Shown here in pieces: positions 1 through 10,961 of a stretch of DNA of 64,000 bases. The notes beneath the pieces are model-generated. The model searched no databases and was not told the DNA's origin. It saw nothing but the letters and a program-made list of their open reading frames with translations. Source of the stretch: Macrotrachela quadricornifera (lineage: Eukaryota; Rotifera; Eurotatoria; Philodinida; Philodinidae); the NCBI GenBank assembly GCA_022393335.1, contig JAJEKB010021601.1, forward strand, positions 1,863,083 through 1,927,082. The letters are read 5' to 3'. The position numbers and the translations under genes are program-made. The first letter of the stretch is position 1. Every line of letters starts with the position of its first letter.

Positions 1-210
1 AAAACTGTTGTTCCCAAACAGTGGCGGCGAAGCATGGAGGCTCGTGAAGCTTGAGCCTCACTTGATTTTCAGCCCTTGAGGCTCAGCCTCACTTATTTTC
101 GGATTGAGTATTATCTTTTATTACTAGAATTTGTTATGTTCGGCATCTAACATAACTAGATACATGTTCTGACATATCTATCTGATAATACGATTCACCT
201 ATTTCTTATA

Positions 211-1098
211 CAGGGTGTTTCTTAAGTAACACCCCGATAAGAAATCCAAATATTTTCATTATGACTCGCGCAAATGAACTGATTTTTTTATGAATGATAG
301 AGAGATGTTCAAAGTTTATATCTATAAAGACATGTCTAAAGAAACTCTTTGTTAAGTACCACTACTGATCTCTACAGGAAAAATTTTACTATTACGCAGA
401 TAGAAAACTAACAGTACACTTAACGGAAGGTCTCTCTAGGCATGTCTTTATGGATATGAAGCTTGAATATGCCTCTGTTATTGGTAAAAAATTCAGCTCA
501 TTTGCGGGAGTCGTAAAGAAGATATTCAATTTTTATTTTGGCAAACTGACTTTTGGGTCACCCTGTATATGCCCAAAAGTCATGTTACAAAGAAAAAACT
601 AAATATCTCCGTTACGGCTCGAGCAAAAGGACTAATTTTTTACCAATAATATAAGTATGTTCACACTTTAAATCCATACGGACAAGATTAGAGATAGCCT
701 TTATAAAGTACTAGTAATGATTTCAACAAAATAATTTTACTTTTTTACAGATAGAATAGAAAATAATATACTTAACAAAGGATCTCTCTAAGCATGTCTG
801 TATGAATATAAAGCTTGAACATGCCTCTTGAATTGATAAAAAAATCAGCTCGTCAGATCAAGCCGCAGCGGAGATATTCAATTTTTTTCGACAGTGACTT
901 TTCTTTCAAACTATGAAAACATAAATTTTTCTTGTTAAGATTAATAGTGATACCTAAGAAAGAGTCTCTCTAGACATGTCTTTATAGATATAAACTTTGA
1001 ATATGTCTCTATCATTCATAAAAAAATCAGTTCATTTGCGCGAGTCGTAATGAAGATATTTGGATTTCTTATCGAGGTGTTACTTAAAAAACACCCTG
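211..1098. mobile_element. nested Tc1/mariner-like foldback element
   Basis: CAGGGTGTTTCTTAAGTAAC at 211 matches inverted sequence ending ACACCCTG at 1098, and both ends are flanked by TA. The inverted arms continue for roughly 150 bp. Two further CCCTGTAT-bearing inverted segments near 550-580 and 590-900 suggest two related palindromic units inserted into each other. No coding region is visible. The TA target and CAGGG ends suggest mobilisation by a Tc1/mariner enzyme, but the family is not certain. Confidence 0.65.
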
Positions 1099-1337
1099 TA
1101 TGTTTGTCTTTTCTGTATTCTTCTATCGCATAGATGTTTCATACAACTTATATATATCATGTAGTTTTTTTTCTTTTCTCTTACTTGGATATTTCTCTTC
1201 ATTGTGTGTTGTTTAAGTATTTTTTCCTCTTTTCTTACATGTTTTCCTGTCCGTATGTTTAGTTTTTCTCAATATCGTCTATATATGTTTTATTCCCAGA
1301 ACGTTTGGTTTTTTCCAAGCACGTATGTACACACGCA

Positions 1338-1977
1338 CATATATGGGCATGATCAGTCGTGTTAGTACTCCAAGATATAAGATAGGAAATAATATTATTT
1401 CAGAGACGTGTATATAATGAATTTTATACCAAATGAAAGCCAGTCAAAAATGGGATTTATTGGTAGTAAATAGTAAGGGTTTTATAAACTTTGTGACGTG
1501 CAACTAAAAAAATTTTGAAAAATTCTATACATTAAAAAATGTTAAAAAGCTTATATTTTCTATATAAAAAAAACACTTGATTTTCCCATAAAATTAGCTG
1601 TTTTTATTACTTCTATTACCTTACATGTTTCAAAATATATTCAATGAATACAACATGAAAAGCTGAATTAAATAAGTGTATTTTATAACATGTATGGTAG
1701 TAGAAATAATAAAAACAGCTAATTTTATGGGAAAATCAAGTGTTTGTTTTTATATAGAAAATATAAGCTTTTTAACATTTTTTAATGTATAGAATTTTTC
1801 AAAATTTTTTAGTTGGACATTATAAAGTTTATAAAATCCTCACTATTTACTACCAATAAATCCCATTTTTGATTGGCTTTCATTTGGTATAAAATTCATT
1901 ATATACACGTCTCTGAAATAATATTATTTCCTATCCTATATCTTGGGGTGCTAACACGACTGGTCAGGCCCATATAT
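1338..1977. repeat. large near-perfect palindrome (about 270-bp arms)
   Basis: Sequence from about 1338 to 1625 reappears inverted from about 1693 to 1977, around a loop of about 70 bp. Landmarks are ATATGGGC near 1341 and its complement at about 1967-1974, and AAAACAGCTAATTTTATGGG in the right arm. It lies inside the hAT-like element. It is either a separate foldback MITE or part of that element's body. It has no coding potential. Confidence 0.75.
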
Positions 1978-2227
1978 AAAGAAAAGACAGATTCTATTGA
2001 TCTGAAAAGTGTCTGTTCAACCTTTGCATCGAAGAGCGAATAGAGAAAGTTATTTTTTGGTACCTTCTGATTCGTTTTGTTTTCACAATGACCGTTGTAG
2101 TTTTTACTGAGGTCTAATAAAAAGAAGATTTATATTTTGTTTCATCTTTTAATAAAACTTCATCGTAGAAAAAAATTATTATGGGCCTCACTTAGGTTAA
2201 TGACGCTCCGCCGCCACTGTTCCCAAA

Positions 2228-3614
2228 CTAGAACGATAACGCTCTACATCCAGAAGTACCATTCCCAAAATAGAGATCGATTGTTCTGTTTTGGAGAAAA
2301 AAATTGGGACAGTTCTTATCAACAGATTCCGCAACAGTTCCTGTGATCGGAACTAAATTGAACTGTCCTATCCCTATCAATAACTATCTGTGCTGTATGT
2401 ATAAGATGGATATAGTATGGACTGCACTTTCGCTCACATTCCACGACCTGTGAATATATTACCTTTTTTTTTCGGTCTATGCAGCTTTGTAAATATTTTT
2501 TCCTAGTTTATCATACAAAATGGACTGGAAAACAAATCATTATAATCGTGAGCTTAAACGCAATAAATCACCGATTTCTCTGATAAATTCCGATTTTCTA
2601 GTCGATTTTTGTCCTTCCTCATATCAATAATTTATGCGATTCTATTCATGTGAACTTAATTCTAGTTGTTATATTCAAAATCGTTTATTATTATATCCTA
2701 TTCAAACTTAGATTCAAAAGACAATATTATCTAATAAACGATATTGGTAAAAGTTGCAAATTATTTAGACAATACGCTTGTGGACAAAATATGTATACAA
2801 GAATTCAAAAAGATATGTTACCACTTTCAGCTTAGATCTCTCCTGTGCTTTAATGGCGCTGTCTATAAGGCAGATTTGAAAACAATTGACAAAGTCTAAT
2901 GAGTCTAACATCAAAGATCACTTTTCGGATTCATTACATTTTATGTTCCATGACGTATAGAGCCCATGTCAAGATGAGTATCGTAGATGACAACTCGTTA
3001 GTACTTACCCTCGAAGATTTCGATTTTTAATTCATATTATTGAAGAAACAGCTGCACTCCAAAAGCATGATGATATTTGATCGGACAATGACTATTGGCA
3101 AGCAGTGTCGACATTTCACCGAGCGACTTGCTTGTTATTCGCTACCTCTTTCTACCGTCCTAGTTCTCCGTTCTTTTGCATTATAATTATAATATATCGG
3201 CACCTCAATATTTTTGTCGTACATGTTTTTATTGTTCTATCACTACCATTAACACCCACGTGTATTCATTAGTGATGTGTATTTTATGTTCTGATTGCAT
3301 TAGACTTACACATTAATATAAAATGTGTTGCATGTATCGTACTTGACGACACATTCAATTACGACACGTGGATTATTTGTTTTTCGAAAGATCGATTAAT
3401 TACTATTTTTTTAGTTAAATTAGAATTAATAACAGTTACTATTATAGTGCAAGACGGTGAGATCATCTGACCCCGATTGGGCCGCTTCGAAATAGTCCAT
3501 TACTAGTCACCTAGCTAACTCTCGGCATGTTCTCTAACAATGAATAATCGAGAAATAATCTAGAAAAAGAGACATGCGAAAATATTCAAATTCGGTACGT
3601 CAAATTGGCTCGGC
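2228..3614. other. intergenic, no gene recognised
   Basis: AT-rich unique-looking sequence. No reading frame here resembles a protein, and no terminal inverted repeat was found. Confidence 0.5.
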
Positions 3615-4906
3615 TATATCTCCACCTGGCAAAAAATAATTAGACTCGGTATTTTCAATTAATTCTCTCTATAAATTATTAGTTTTGAAAAGTAATTCGA
3701 GATTCGGATAGCCCGTCAAATTCTCTACAACCCTCTATAAGAATATTTTCACTTATATTTATTTTCGGAAAAGAAATCTAAGCGTAACAAAGACACCTTT
3801 AGCATCCCATTTCCCGGTGATATGAGTGTTGATACTTTTTTATTGATTTTTTAAAACTTATTATCAATTTATTTCAAAAACAAAATATGACACCTCACAC
3901 CGCCATTAGACGCTCTATCACCCTATACTATTCCATACATGATTAGCTATTATTTCTTCACAAACATTGGTCCGATCTTGTATGCATCTCAACTAAATTT
4001 CATAATGCAAGTGGTCCGGAAGAAGAAGATTATCAGATATTCAAAAGAGATGTGATAGTTATTTTTCAAGCGCATATGCAACCGTCTGATCAATAAAACA
4101 CGTGTGAGTATAGGAGGTAGCATCAGAAATTTTTCGCTCTTCTTTTCTTTCTGCCGTTATACACATGATAATTTTGTGATATTTTCTTTTCCTTCTATTT
4201 TCGTCAAAAAAAACATGTAATTTCAAGCCTGGACTTCTCAGCTAGCTTTATTAATACATACATTGGTCAAATAGCTCTCCATTTTCTCTTTCATTTGGAG
4301 AAGCGTGCACATTTACAATGGTTATTCATTTATCCGTTGGTGATCGTTGGTGTACGAAGCAAATGTATTATATGCATGGAGAACTATCCGGCTGTGAGTC
4401 CCGATCTCAACGCCACGGAGAGCATGTGGGGTTGGATGAATCGATACATACAGCGAAACCATCCAGCCTCTCAACAGCATTTAGAACTGCTTGTTCGAGA
4501 AGCATGGAATGCGATTCCGCAGAGCGTCATACGTGGTTATATAAATCATCTGCCAAATGTTTGTGAAGAAATAATAGCTAATCATGGATGGAACAGTATA
4601 GGGCGATAGAGCGTCTAATGGCAGTTCAGGTGTCATATTTTGTTTTGAAATAAATTGATAATAATTTTCAAAAATCAATGAAAAAGTATCAACACTCACA
4701 TCACCGGGAAATGGGATGCTAAAGGTGTCTTTGTTGCGTTTAGATTTTTTTTTTGAAAATAAATATAATTGAAAATGTTCTTATAGAGGGTTGTAGAGAA
4801 TTTGACGGGCTATCCAAATCTCTAATTACTTTTCAAAACTAACAATTTATAGAGAGAATTAATTGAAAATAGCGAGTCTAATTATTTTTTGCCAGGCGGA
4901 TATATA
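3615..4906 (+). mobile_element. Tc1/mariner-type element with ~350-bp inverted repeats
   Basis: The left arm (about 3615-3970) is inverted at about 4560-4906. Both outer ends carry the CCTGGCAAAAAATAATTA core next to TATA. The interior holds only the 3' end of a transposase (4295-4609). The left arm also contains an inverted copy of the last ~50 bp of that transposase coding region, so the terminal repeat expanded by copying one end over the other. Internal deletion makes this copy non-autonomous. Confidence 0.7.
4295..4609 (+). pseudogene. Tc1/mariner transposase, C-terminal fragment
   Basis: The frame encodes SPDLNATESMWGWMNR, the typical end of the Tc1/mariner DDE domain. The final catalytic acidic residue lies in the N-A-T-E segment, followed by the conserved W-G-W-M-x-R helix. 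A complete transposase is about 340 residues; only about the last 75 align here. The N-terminal part of the frame does not look like transposase, which implies a frameshift or deletion upstream. The DNA-binding domain and the first two catalytic aspartates are absent, so this is a relic inside the 3615-4906 element. Confidence 0.75.
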
Positions 4907-5648
4907 AATATTTTTGATCAGATATAAAGTGGTAGTTGAAACATAAAATGATAAAATTTTTTCCGGTAGAATTAGGGAAATGCACTGCAACGACTACTTT
5001 CGTAAGTTTAGAAAAGCTGCGGTTACTACCAGTAGCTAGCCTTCCTAAAGTACAGTTGTTATTCGAAGACAATGCTTGAAACTCAGAAGACCAAAATTAA
5101 TTTTTTTACAGCTATTTAGCAATTTGTAAAAAAACGCACGTTTTTTTAGTCGATTTTTTAGACCTAAAACATGAAAAATACTGTGTTTTTTGGCATCTAT
5201 TACTATAGATCGTCAAAGCATTGAGTGCTTTGCACATAAGAGAGAAATCTTTTCTTTGCAAAACGCTTAAGAATACATTAAAAGATCTGTGTTCGCACAT
5301 TGAAAATTGTTCGATGGTTGTCGCTTTAGTTGCCCACATGTTGTAGAAAATAATAGTTAATGGGAAAATGGTGACCAAAGTGGTACACAAAAAGATGTTG
5401 CGTTAACATGAAAAAAGATCAAGGGTCGAAAATCCAACGAGAGATGGTCGCTATACTTTTCGGGACTGCAAAGGTTGTGAAAATACAACCCCGATTGACT
5501 GGCAAACAGAAGAGAAAACAAACCCCACCCCCAATCTGTGATCATATTCCCGAGTCTCGACAAGCAGAGAAATATAGTATATACTCGCCGTTTTTTATTT
5601 CGGTGAAAAATTGTACTATAGGCTGGGTAAAATGCAAAACGCTAAATG
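4907..5648. other. intergenic, no gene recognised
   Basis: The open frame at 5408-5746 runs into the terminal repeat of the next element and has no recognisable domain, so it is not called as a gene. Confidence 0.5.
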
Positions 5649-5679
5649 AATTATCCAAGGGGGAAATGGCGGATTTTTG

Positions 5680-5783
5680 GGATTGCCAATCCCGTGAAAT
5701 CCATATGAAATACGAAAAATACATAAAATACGTAAAAAATCCCTGAAATACGAAAAAAATCCCAGAAATCCCAGAAATACATT
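5680..5783. repeat. left subterminal repeats
   Basis: Short irregular repeats of the type AATCCCAGAAATACG lie directly inside the left terminal repeat. They are related to those at 10771-10940 at the other end, and are probable transposase-binding sites. Confidence 0.55.
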
Positions 5784-6263
5784 ATTTTTAGTCAGGCAAT
5801 CACGACGAATATATTGTTTGTTCGATATCGATGTAGTCATATTTTTGTATATCTCAGTACCAAATATTGCTTTTGTTAAATACAGTATGTGTAAAGGATA
5901 AAAATCTTACAAGACATTGTCTAAGCTAGAATGTAAAATACCTTATGACAACATGTATAAAGACAAAAGATTTAAGAATTGTATATGTGACTATCTTGTT
6001 GATCTGTTATCGTCAATACAAAAGTACTAGATCTGAATTATAATAAGGAATAAATTGCAAAAGAATTTACAAAATGTATGTACAATAGAGAACTTGTCAG
6101 AATTGCAAATACCTAGATATCTCGTTCAATAACTTCCTCATTATAAACTAATCAGAACAAAAATTTATTTCTCATCAAACTCATCAAGAAAATTTCAAAT
6201 TCTAAAATACATATTATTATATACTTTCTATATATCTTCTTTGTTTAACATTCGTATCAATCA

Positions 6264-6680
6264 ATGCCTTTGCAGACTCTTGATACATCCATTTTACCAC
6301 CTGGTGCTCTCTCTTTCTATGATGACAATTTTTATAATTTAGTAAAAAATATTGCAGGAACAACCGAAGCAAAATTACTTGAAATTCAAGGTATTAGAAG
6401 TGTCTATTCTTTTCTTCACACTGATGATATCTTTGAAATCCTTATGATTCAATGTTCGACTTTAAATGACATCAAAACCACCGTTTACTTGGAAGCAGAT
6501 GATAAAACTTTTATTATTAAACCGGGTTATCGAGGCAACATCCGATACCTTTATCAACTTTTGCATCAAAAACATGAAGAATATTTAAAAGAAATATCTA
6601 GTAAACCTAAACGTAATAAATCATCGATGTCACAACAAAATGCGAACAATCTTGTTAATAATAGTCAGCATTCGATTTAA
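6264..6680 (+). CDS. N-terminal domain of transposon protein, copy 1 (broken)
   Basis: This encodes 138 residues starting ATG in a good context after an AT-rich leader. Residues about 10-105 align by eye with residues 8-110 of the reading frame at 8013. Shared features are ILPxxxLSF near the start, a leucine-rich middle, and (L/A)DDxxxxxKPGxR near the end. Function is unknown; position suggests a DNA-binding or dimerisation module. The tail is Ser/Asn/Gln-rich. The terminating TAA (6678-6680) is followed in frame by about 17 more similar Ser/Thr codons and a potential splice donor near 6727, so the stop may be a CAA-to-TAA lesion. Confidence 0.5.
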   Translation: MPLQTLDTSILPPGALSFYDDNFYNLVKNIAGTTEAKLLEIQGIRSVYSFLHTDDIFEILMIQCSTLNDIKTTVYLEADDKTFIIKPGYRGNIRYLYQLLHQKHEEYLKEISSKPKRNKSSMSQQNANNLVNNSQHSI

Positions 6681-7071
6681 TCAAGTTCAACACCTTCTTC
6701 ACAACGAAATCATACAACACCATCGAGTTAGTTTTGATTGTAATTTTTAATTTTATTCTATTAGGTGGGTCTTTGCGTACTAAGTTGACATATATTGTAA
6801 AATTTTAAGGAGTCAGATGCTTCTACAAACTACATCTTTTACCCTGATGATGATGTTCACTTTATGAGGAGGAATACTTTTTACTTTGATCCTGTTGATA
6901 GTTGTTAATGCAAAGGAAAATAATTCTACTTTGAAATTATTAAAGCAATTGAAATATGAGCTATCATTTTTTAATTAGATTTCAGATCCCTTCTGTATCA
7001 TCCCTCAACATGCTCAGAAAATAAACGGTTAGCTTGAATTATTAGTCGTTTATAGTTTAGCTATATTTTCA

Positions 7072-7369
7072 GTTCATTGAGAAAAAAACAATTATTAGAA
7101 TTGAATATATTAATTTAGATAATTCAAGCACAACTAATCGTCACGATTTTGTAATTCATACATTAAATGAATGGATTAACAAACAAGGTATTAAATATGG
7201 TATTCCAAAAGTGAAATTAATTGAAAATGAAGATTTTCGGCTTTTAAGTGGTGATGACGAAACTGATACACTACCATCTATATCATATTCACGTGGAATT
7301 AAGGTTCAGTTGGATATTATTCGTGGAAGCATTTCGTTGAGTAATTATTATAAACATTTAAAATCAAAG
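7072..7369 (+). CDS. unknown exon running into assembly gap
   Basis: After a splice-acceptor-like TTTTCAG near 7065-7071, an open frame of about 99 codons runs to the N gap at 7370. It includes HDFVIHTLNEWINKQG and SISYSRGIKVQLDIIRG. Composition is coding-like and it does not overlap the domain at 6264. It probably belongs to the upstream gene copy of the 5.3-kb element. I do not recognise the domain. The 3' end is hidden by the gap. Confidence 0.4.
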
Positions 7370-7769
7370 NNNNNNNNNNNNNNNNNNNNNNNNNNNNNNN
7401 NNNNNNNNNNNNNNNNNNNNNNNNNNNNNNNNNNNNNNNNNNNNNNNNNNNNNNNNNNNNNNNNNNNNNNNNNNNNNNNNNNNNNNNNNNNNNNNNNNNN
7501 NNNNNNNNNNNNNNNNNNNNNNNNNNNNNNNNNNNNNNNNNNNNNNNNNNNNNNNNNNNNNNNNNNNNNNNNNNNNNNNNNNNNNNNNNNNNNNNNNNNN
7601 NNNNNNNNNNNNNNNNNNNNNNNNNNNNNNNNNNNNNNNNNNNNNNNNNNNNNNNNNNNNNNNNNNNNNNNNNNNNNNNNNNNNNNNNNNNNNNNNNNNN
7701 NNNNNNNNNNNNNNNNNNNNNNNNNNNNNNNNNNNNNNNNNNNNNNNNNNNNNNNNNNNNNNNNNNNNN
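7370..7769. other. assembly gap (400 N)
   Basis: A run of exactly 400 N. The sequence emerging on the right (7818-7935) is the end of a foldback repeat, so the gap probably hides a hairpin-forming element. Confidence 0.99.
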
Positions 7770-7817
7770 TCGTATGTCACAAAATAATGGAGATTATGTA
7801 AGATAATAAAAATATAT

Positions 7818-7935
7818 ATGTTTTGTAGAGAATTTCACGAGGAATCTTTTGATAAAAAAACTTTTTTTTCTATGAGGGAAAATAAGGGAGAAAGATGCAA
7901 AATACCGAGGGGGCCATTCATTATGGGACACCCGT
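7818..7935. repeat. right end of foldback element family (see 20138-21118)
   Basis: From TTTTGTAGAGAATTTC to ACACCCGT followed by TA, this matches the right arm at 21009-21118 in order and orientation, with many substitutions. It lies between the gap and the transposase start, so a copy of that element was inserted here. Confidence 0.6.
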
Positions 7936-8012
7936 TACTATTCAAAAGCTCATACACTTATTTACTTTCAACAAATAATCTTTTATTATTTTTCAAAAAA
8001 AAATTTAAAAAA

Positions 8013-10523
8013 ATGCTTCCTTCATTTCCACCACTTATTTTACCTGATGATGTCCTTTCTTTCGAAGGAGAAAGATTTCTCGACTTGGTGAATAAAACAT
8101 GTGGAAATATTTTTAAAGAATTGATGGAAGTACTTTCAACCAATACAGTATACAAATTACTTTTGGTTGAAAACGATATTCTCGCTGTCTTTCAGAAAAA
8201 ATATCGTGAACTTGAAAAAATAACAGAAAGAGCTTGCCTTCATCTTGATGATGGAAGTATCTTGCTTAAACCTGGATTACGTTTGAATTTCGATCGTTTC
8301 ATTGAAGCTCTTCATGATGCAAATGATAAGAATCAACACCAGGATCAAATATTTAATTGAAATAATGATTTTCTTTCATTATTTAAAGCATTCATTAAAT
8401 CGTTTCAAATAAATGAAGACAATGATTCAAGAAATAATTTTTCATTTCTATTAGTTTTCATTGAAAATATTTTGAGTAACGTTCTTAAAAATAAAAACAA
8501 TTATCGCTACGATGAGGCTGTGATGCAATTTGCACAATCGTTGTATATATTGGGAGGAAGAAATGCATACGAGTTTATCCGTATGAATCTTCCAGCATCA
8601 CTTCCATCTTTGTCTACCTTGAACGATAGTCTCAAAAAAGCTGGAGGATGTATAGAGGAAGCAGAATTTCGATTCAATGCTCTCGATGAACATCAAAAGT
8701 CATTGGACCATCAGATAGCCGTTTGTTCCGAAGATTGTACTGGAGTAATAAAAAAGATCAAGTATAATGCTTCAGCAAACATTTTCAGTGGATTTTCAGT
8801 TCCATTAAAAAATGGTTTACCAGTTGCTCGTCATTTTCAAACTGATTCTTTCGATCAGTTAAGAAACTGGTTCGAGATGGAAGATAAATCATCTTACCTT
8901 AATATACATATGGTACAGCCTCTATTTGCATCTAATCCATATTCATCACCATTTTTGTTAGCTGCCTACGGGCTCAGCAATAAGTTTCAAGCTGTTGATG
9001 TACTTCATCGATGGTTGTGGATATTCGAAAGATCTCGAGAATCGAATGTTCGTATTGTTGCAGATTCCACTGATTGTGATGCTCGATATCTTCTTTCGAT
9101 GAGACTTGTAACAGGATTTTTTGCAAAATATAATAACATTGCTATATCCGATCGTGTTGATACACTTGAAACTGATTTACCACAAGAGTGGAAAGCTTGG
9201 TTTTTCATGCCGACTCGGCAAATCTTTTTTTGTTTTCAAGATCCAGCACATCTATGTCCGAAACTTCGTAATCGTATGCTTTCTGATGCATCATCTCTAT
9301 TGATTGCGAAAGAAGCAGTTTCAATTGAAGTGCTACTGAAATTGATTGAAAGTAAATCAAAACTTGCTCATGGTCTTGTTAAAACTGATGTCAATCCGAA
9401 AGACAGACAAAATTTCACTTCTTGTCTTAATCTCTCCGATGATGATGTACTTGTAGCATTAGAAGATATTGAAGGTTCTCAAGCTACACGAATTTATTTG
9501 CGTCTTTTACGTAGTATCGTGTTAGCGTATGTGGAGCATAATACAACCATTATTGATCGTATTTATCATAGTTGGTTTGGAGTGTTTTTGTGCCGTATAT
9601 GGCAAACGTGGTTATATGTAGTGGATGAAACAGAAATGCCCGAAGGCCTTATTGATGAACGAATAAGTGATATGTTTATCACTACTCCAGCACATTTCTC
9701 AGTTGAACTCAATGCTCACAGTTTACTTGGAATATGCCTTCTCGTAGCACAGAAACAACTACTTGAATCTGCTCTTTCTGTATCGAATTACCATTCACAA
9801 TCATGTGAATCAACGTTCAGACTTACTAGATCGATGTCAGGCGCCTTTTCATCAAGAGTGAATTTTACTATTGAACAATTCCTAAAGCGAGCGGATAAAC
9901 TTTCGGTTCTAACCGAAATAGAAAACCAGAGTGAGTCTGGTCAGTTAAAATATCCCCTTAAGTTTCCTAAACATCATAAACGACAACGGAAACGAACTAT
10001 TTTGAAAAAACAAATTGTTGGTTCATCTATGAATCATCTTACGATTGACAACATTCAAAAAGCTGTTTATCGAGCATTTGATGATGCATATAATCTTCTT
10101 TCTACAGTTGATATCAATAGTGCTCTACGAAAAAAGAAAAAAAATACGATTTCTCAAGTAAGCTCATTTGTGCGAACACAGTTCATCAAAAAGTTTAAAA
10201 AAGTCTCATATGATAATATTGAAACATATTCATCATCAGATGAATATGATTATAAATATAAAATTGATCCGTCCGCGAATGTTGAGGAAGAAGATACATC
10301 TGATGATGAAGATAATCTATCCTCTGTTTCAGCTAGTGGAAAGACTCATTTTCATGGAATGTGAGTATACGATAATATCCCTTCTCAATCGAAATCTTAT
10401 TTTTGTGTTGAAATTGACGGGAAAAAGAAGTTCATTCATAAACAGACTGCTTGTTGGCTTTTAACCGATGAGAATGCATCTCTATCAGCTGATCGAGTTA
10501 AACGAGTGCAACAGGGAAATTAG
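8013..10523 (+). pseudogene. P/KDZ-like DDE transposase with two in-frame TGA codons
   Basis: One frame runs from ATG 8013 to TAG 10521 (837 codons). It is broken only by TGA at 8358-8360 and 10362-10364, with coding-like sequence continuing across both. Residues 1-115 repeat the domain at 6264. Counting from the codon at 8472, candidate RNase H-fold residues are D88 (SEDCTGVI), D198/D201 (VADSTDCD), the D-P-x-H-x-x-x-x-x-RN motif DPAHLCPKLRNRM at about 257, and E450 (CESTFRLTRSM). The D-P-x-H...RN motif recalls P-element enzymes. The basic stretch and acidic tail end in HKQTACWLLTD-type sequence. Both stops could come from CGA-to-TGA mutation; recoding is less likely. It was probably the transposase of the surrounding element. 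Confidence 0.6.
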
Positions 10524-10770
10524 TCAATACTTGACGAAGTAGTATAATAAATTGTATAGGTAGTTAAATAGTTTTTGTTCTTTCTTTTTCATTTTTGTTA
10601 TTTTTTTTTTCCAATAAAATACGATAAACTAACATTCTCTGAAGTCCCAGTTGGCTTGATACCCATTATAACAAGTGACGTGTTTCGCTAACTGACAACG
10701 ACAGATTTTATTTTTACTATTGTTTAACCTGCTGTCTTTCTTTATAACCTTCTGTGCAAAACGTTTAAAG

Positions 10771-10940
10771 TAGGAAAAAAATCCCTGAAATACTATAAAA
10801 ATCCCAGAAATACCATAAAAATCCCAGAAACATCATGGAAATTCCAGAAATACAAAAAAAATCCCGAAATCTACTGAAAATCTTGTGGCAATCCACAAAA
10901 TACGAAAAAAATACTGGAAATCCCAGAAATACGCAATCCG
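10771..10940. repeat. right subterminal repeats
   Basis: About eight degenerate copies of an ~18-24-bp unit, AAAAATCCCAGAAATACC-like, lie just inside the right terminal repeat and are related to the left set at 5680-5783. Confidence 0.6.
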
Positions 10941-10961
10941 CCGTTTCCCCCTTGGAATTAT

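Larger units (their letters stand above)
19..2219. mobile_element. non-autonomous hAT-like DNA transposon
   Basis: The element starts CAGTGGCGGCGAAGC at 19 and ends with the near-perfect reverse complement, GCTCCGCCGCCACTG, at 2219 (14 of 15 bases match). An identical 8-bp target duplication, TTCCCAAA, flanks it at 11-18 and 2220-2227. An 8-bp duplication with CAG-type ends is the hAT signature. A GTGAGGC motif recurs inverted just inside both ends. No transposase is visible. The interior is filled by a nested TA-flanked element and a large palindrome, so this copy would depend on a transposase supplied elsewhere. Confidence 0.8.
5655..10955 (+). mobile_element. 5.3-kb DNA transposon with P/KDZ-like transposase
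   Basis: CCAAGGGGGAAATGGCGGAT at 5655 is matched by inverted ATCCGCCGTTTCCCCCTTGG ending at 10955 (one mismatch). AATTAT flanks both sides (5649-5654 and 10956-10961), consistent with a 6-bp target duplication. Just inside each end are AT-rich subterminal repeats built from TCCCAGAAATAC-like units. The cargo is a large transposase-like reading frame (8013-10523) and an upstream second copy of its N-terminal domain (6264-6680). A 400-N gap and a foldback insertion interrupt the middle. The 6-bp duplication is not a textbook value for P elements (8 bp), so the superfamily is uncertain. Confidence 0.7.

Noticed and set aside
2137..2346. 69-codon open frame crossing the hAT element boundary
   Set aside because: Starts inside the transposon and ends outside it, with no domain.
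5408..5746. 112-codon open frame
   Set aside because: Its second half is the terminal repeat of the 5.3-kb element and the first half has no protein-like pattern.
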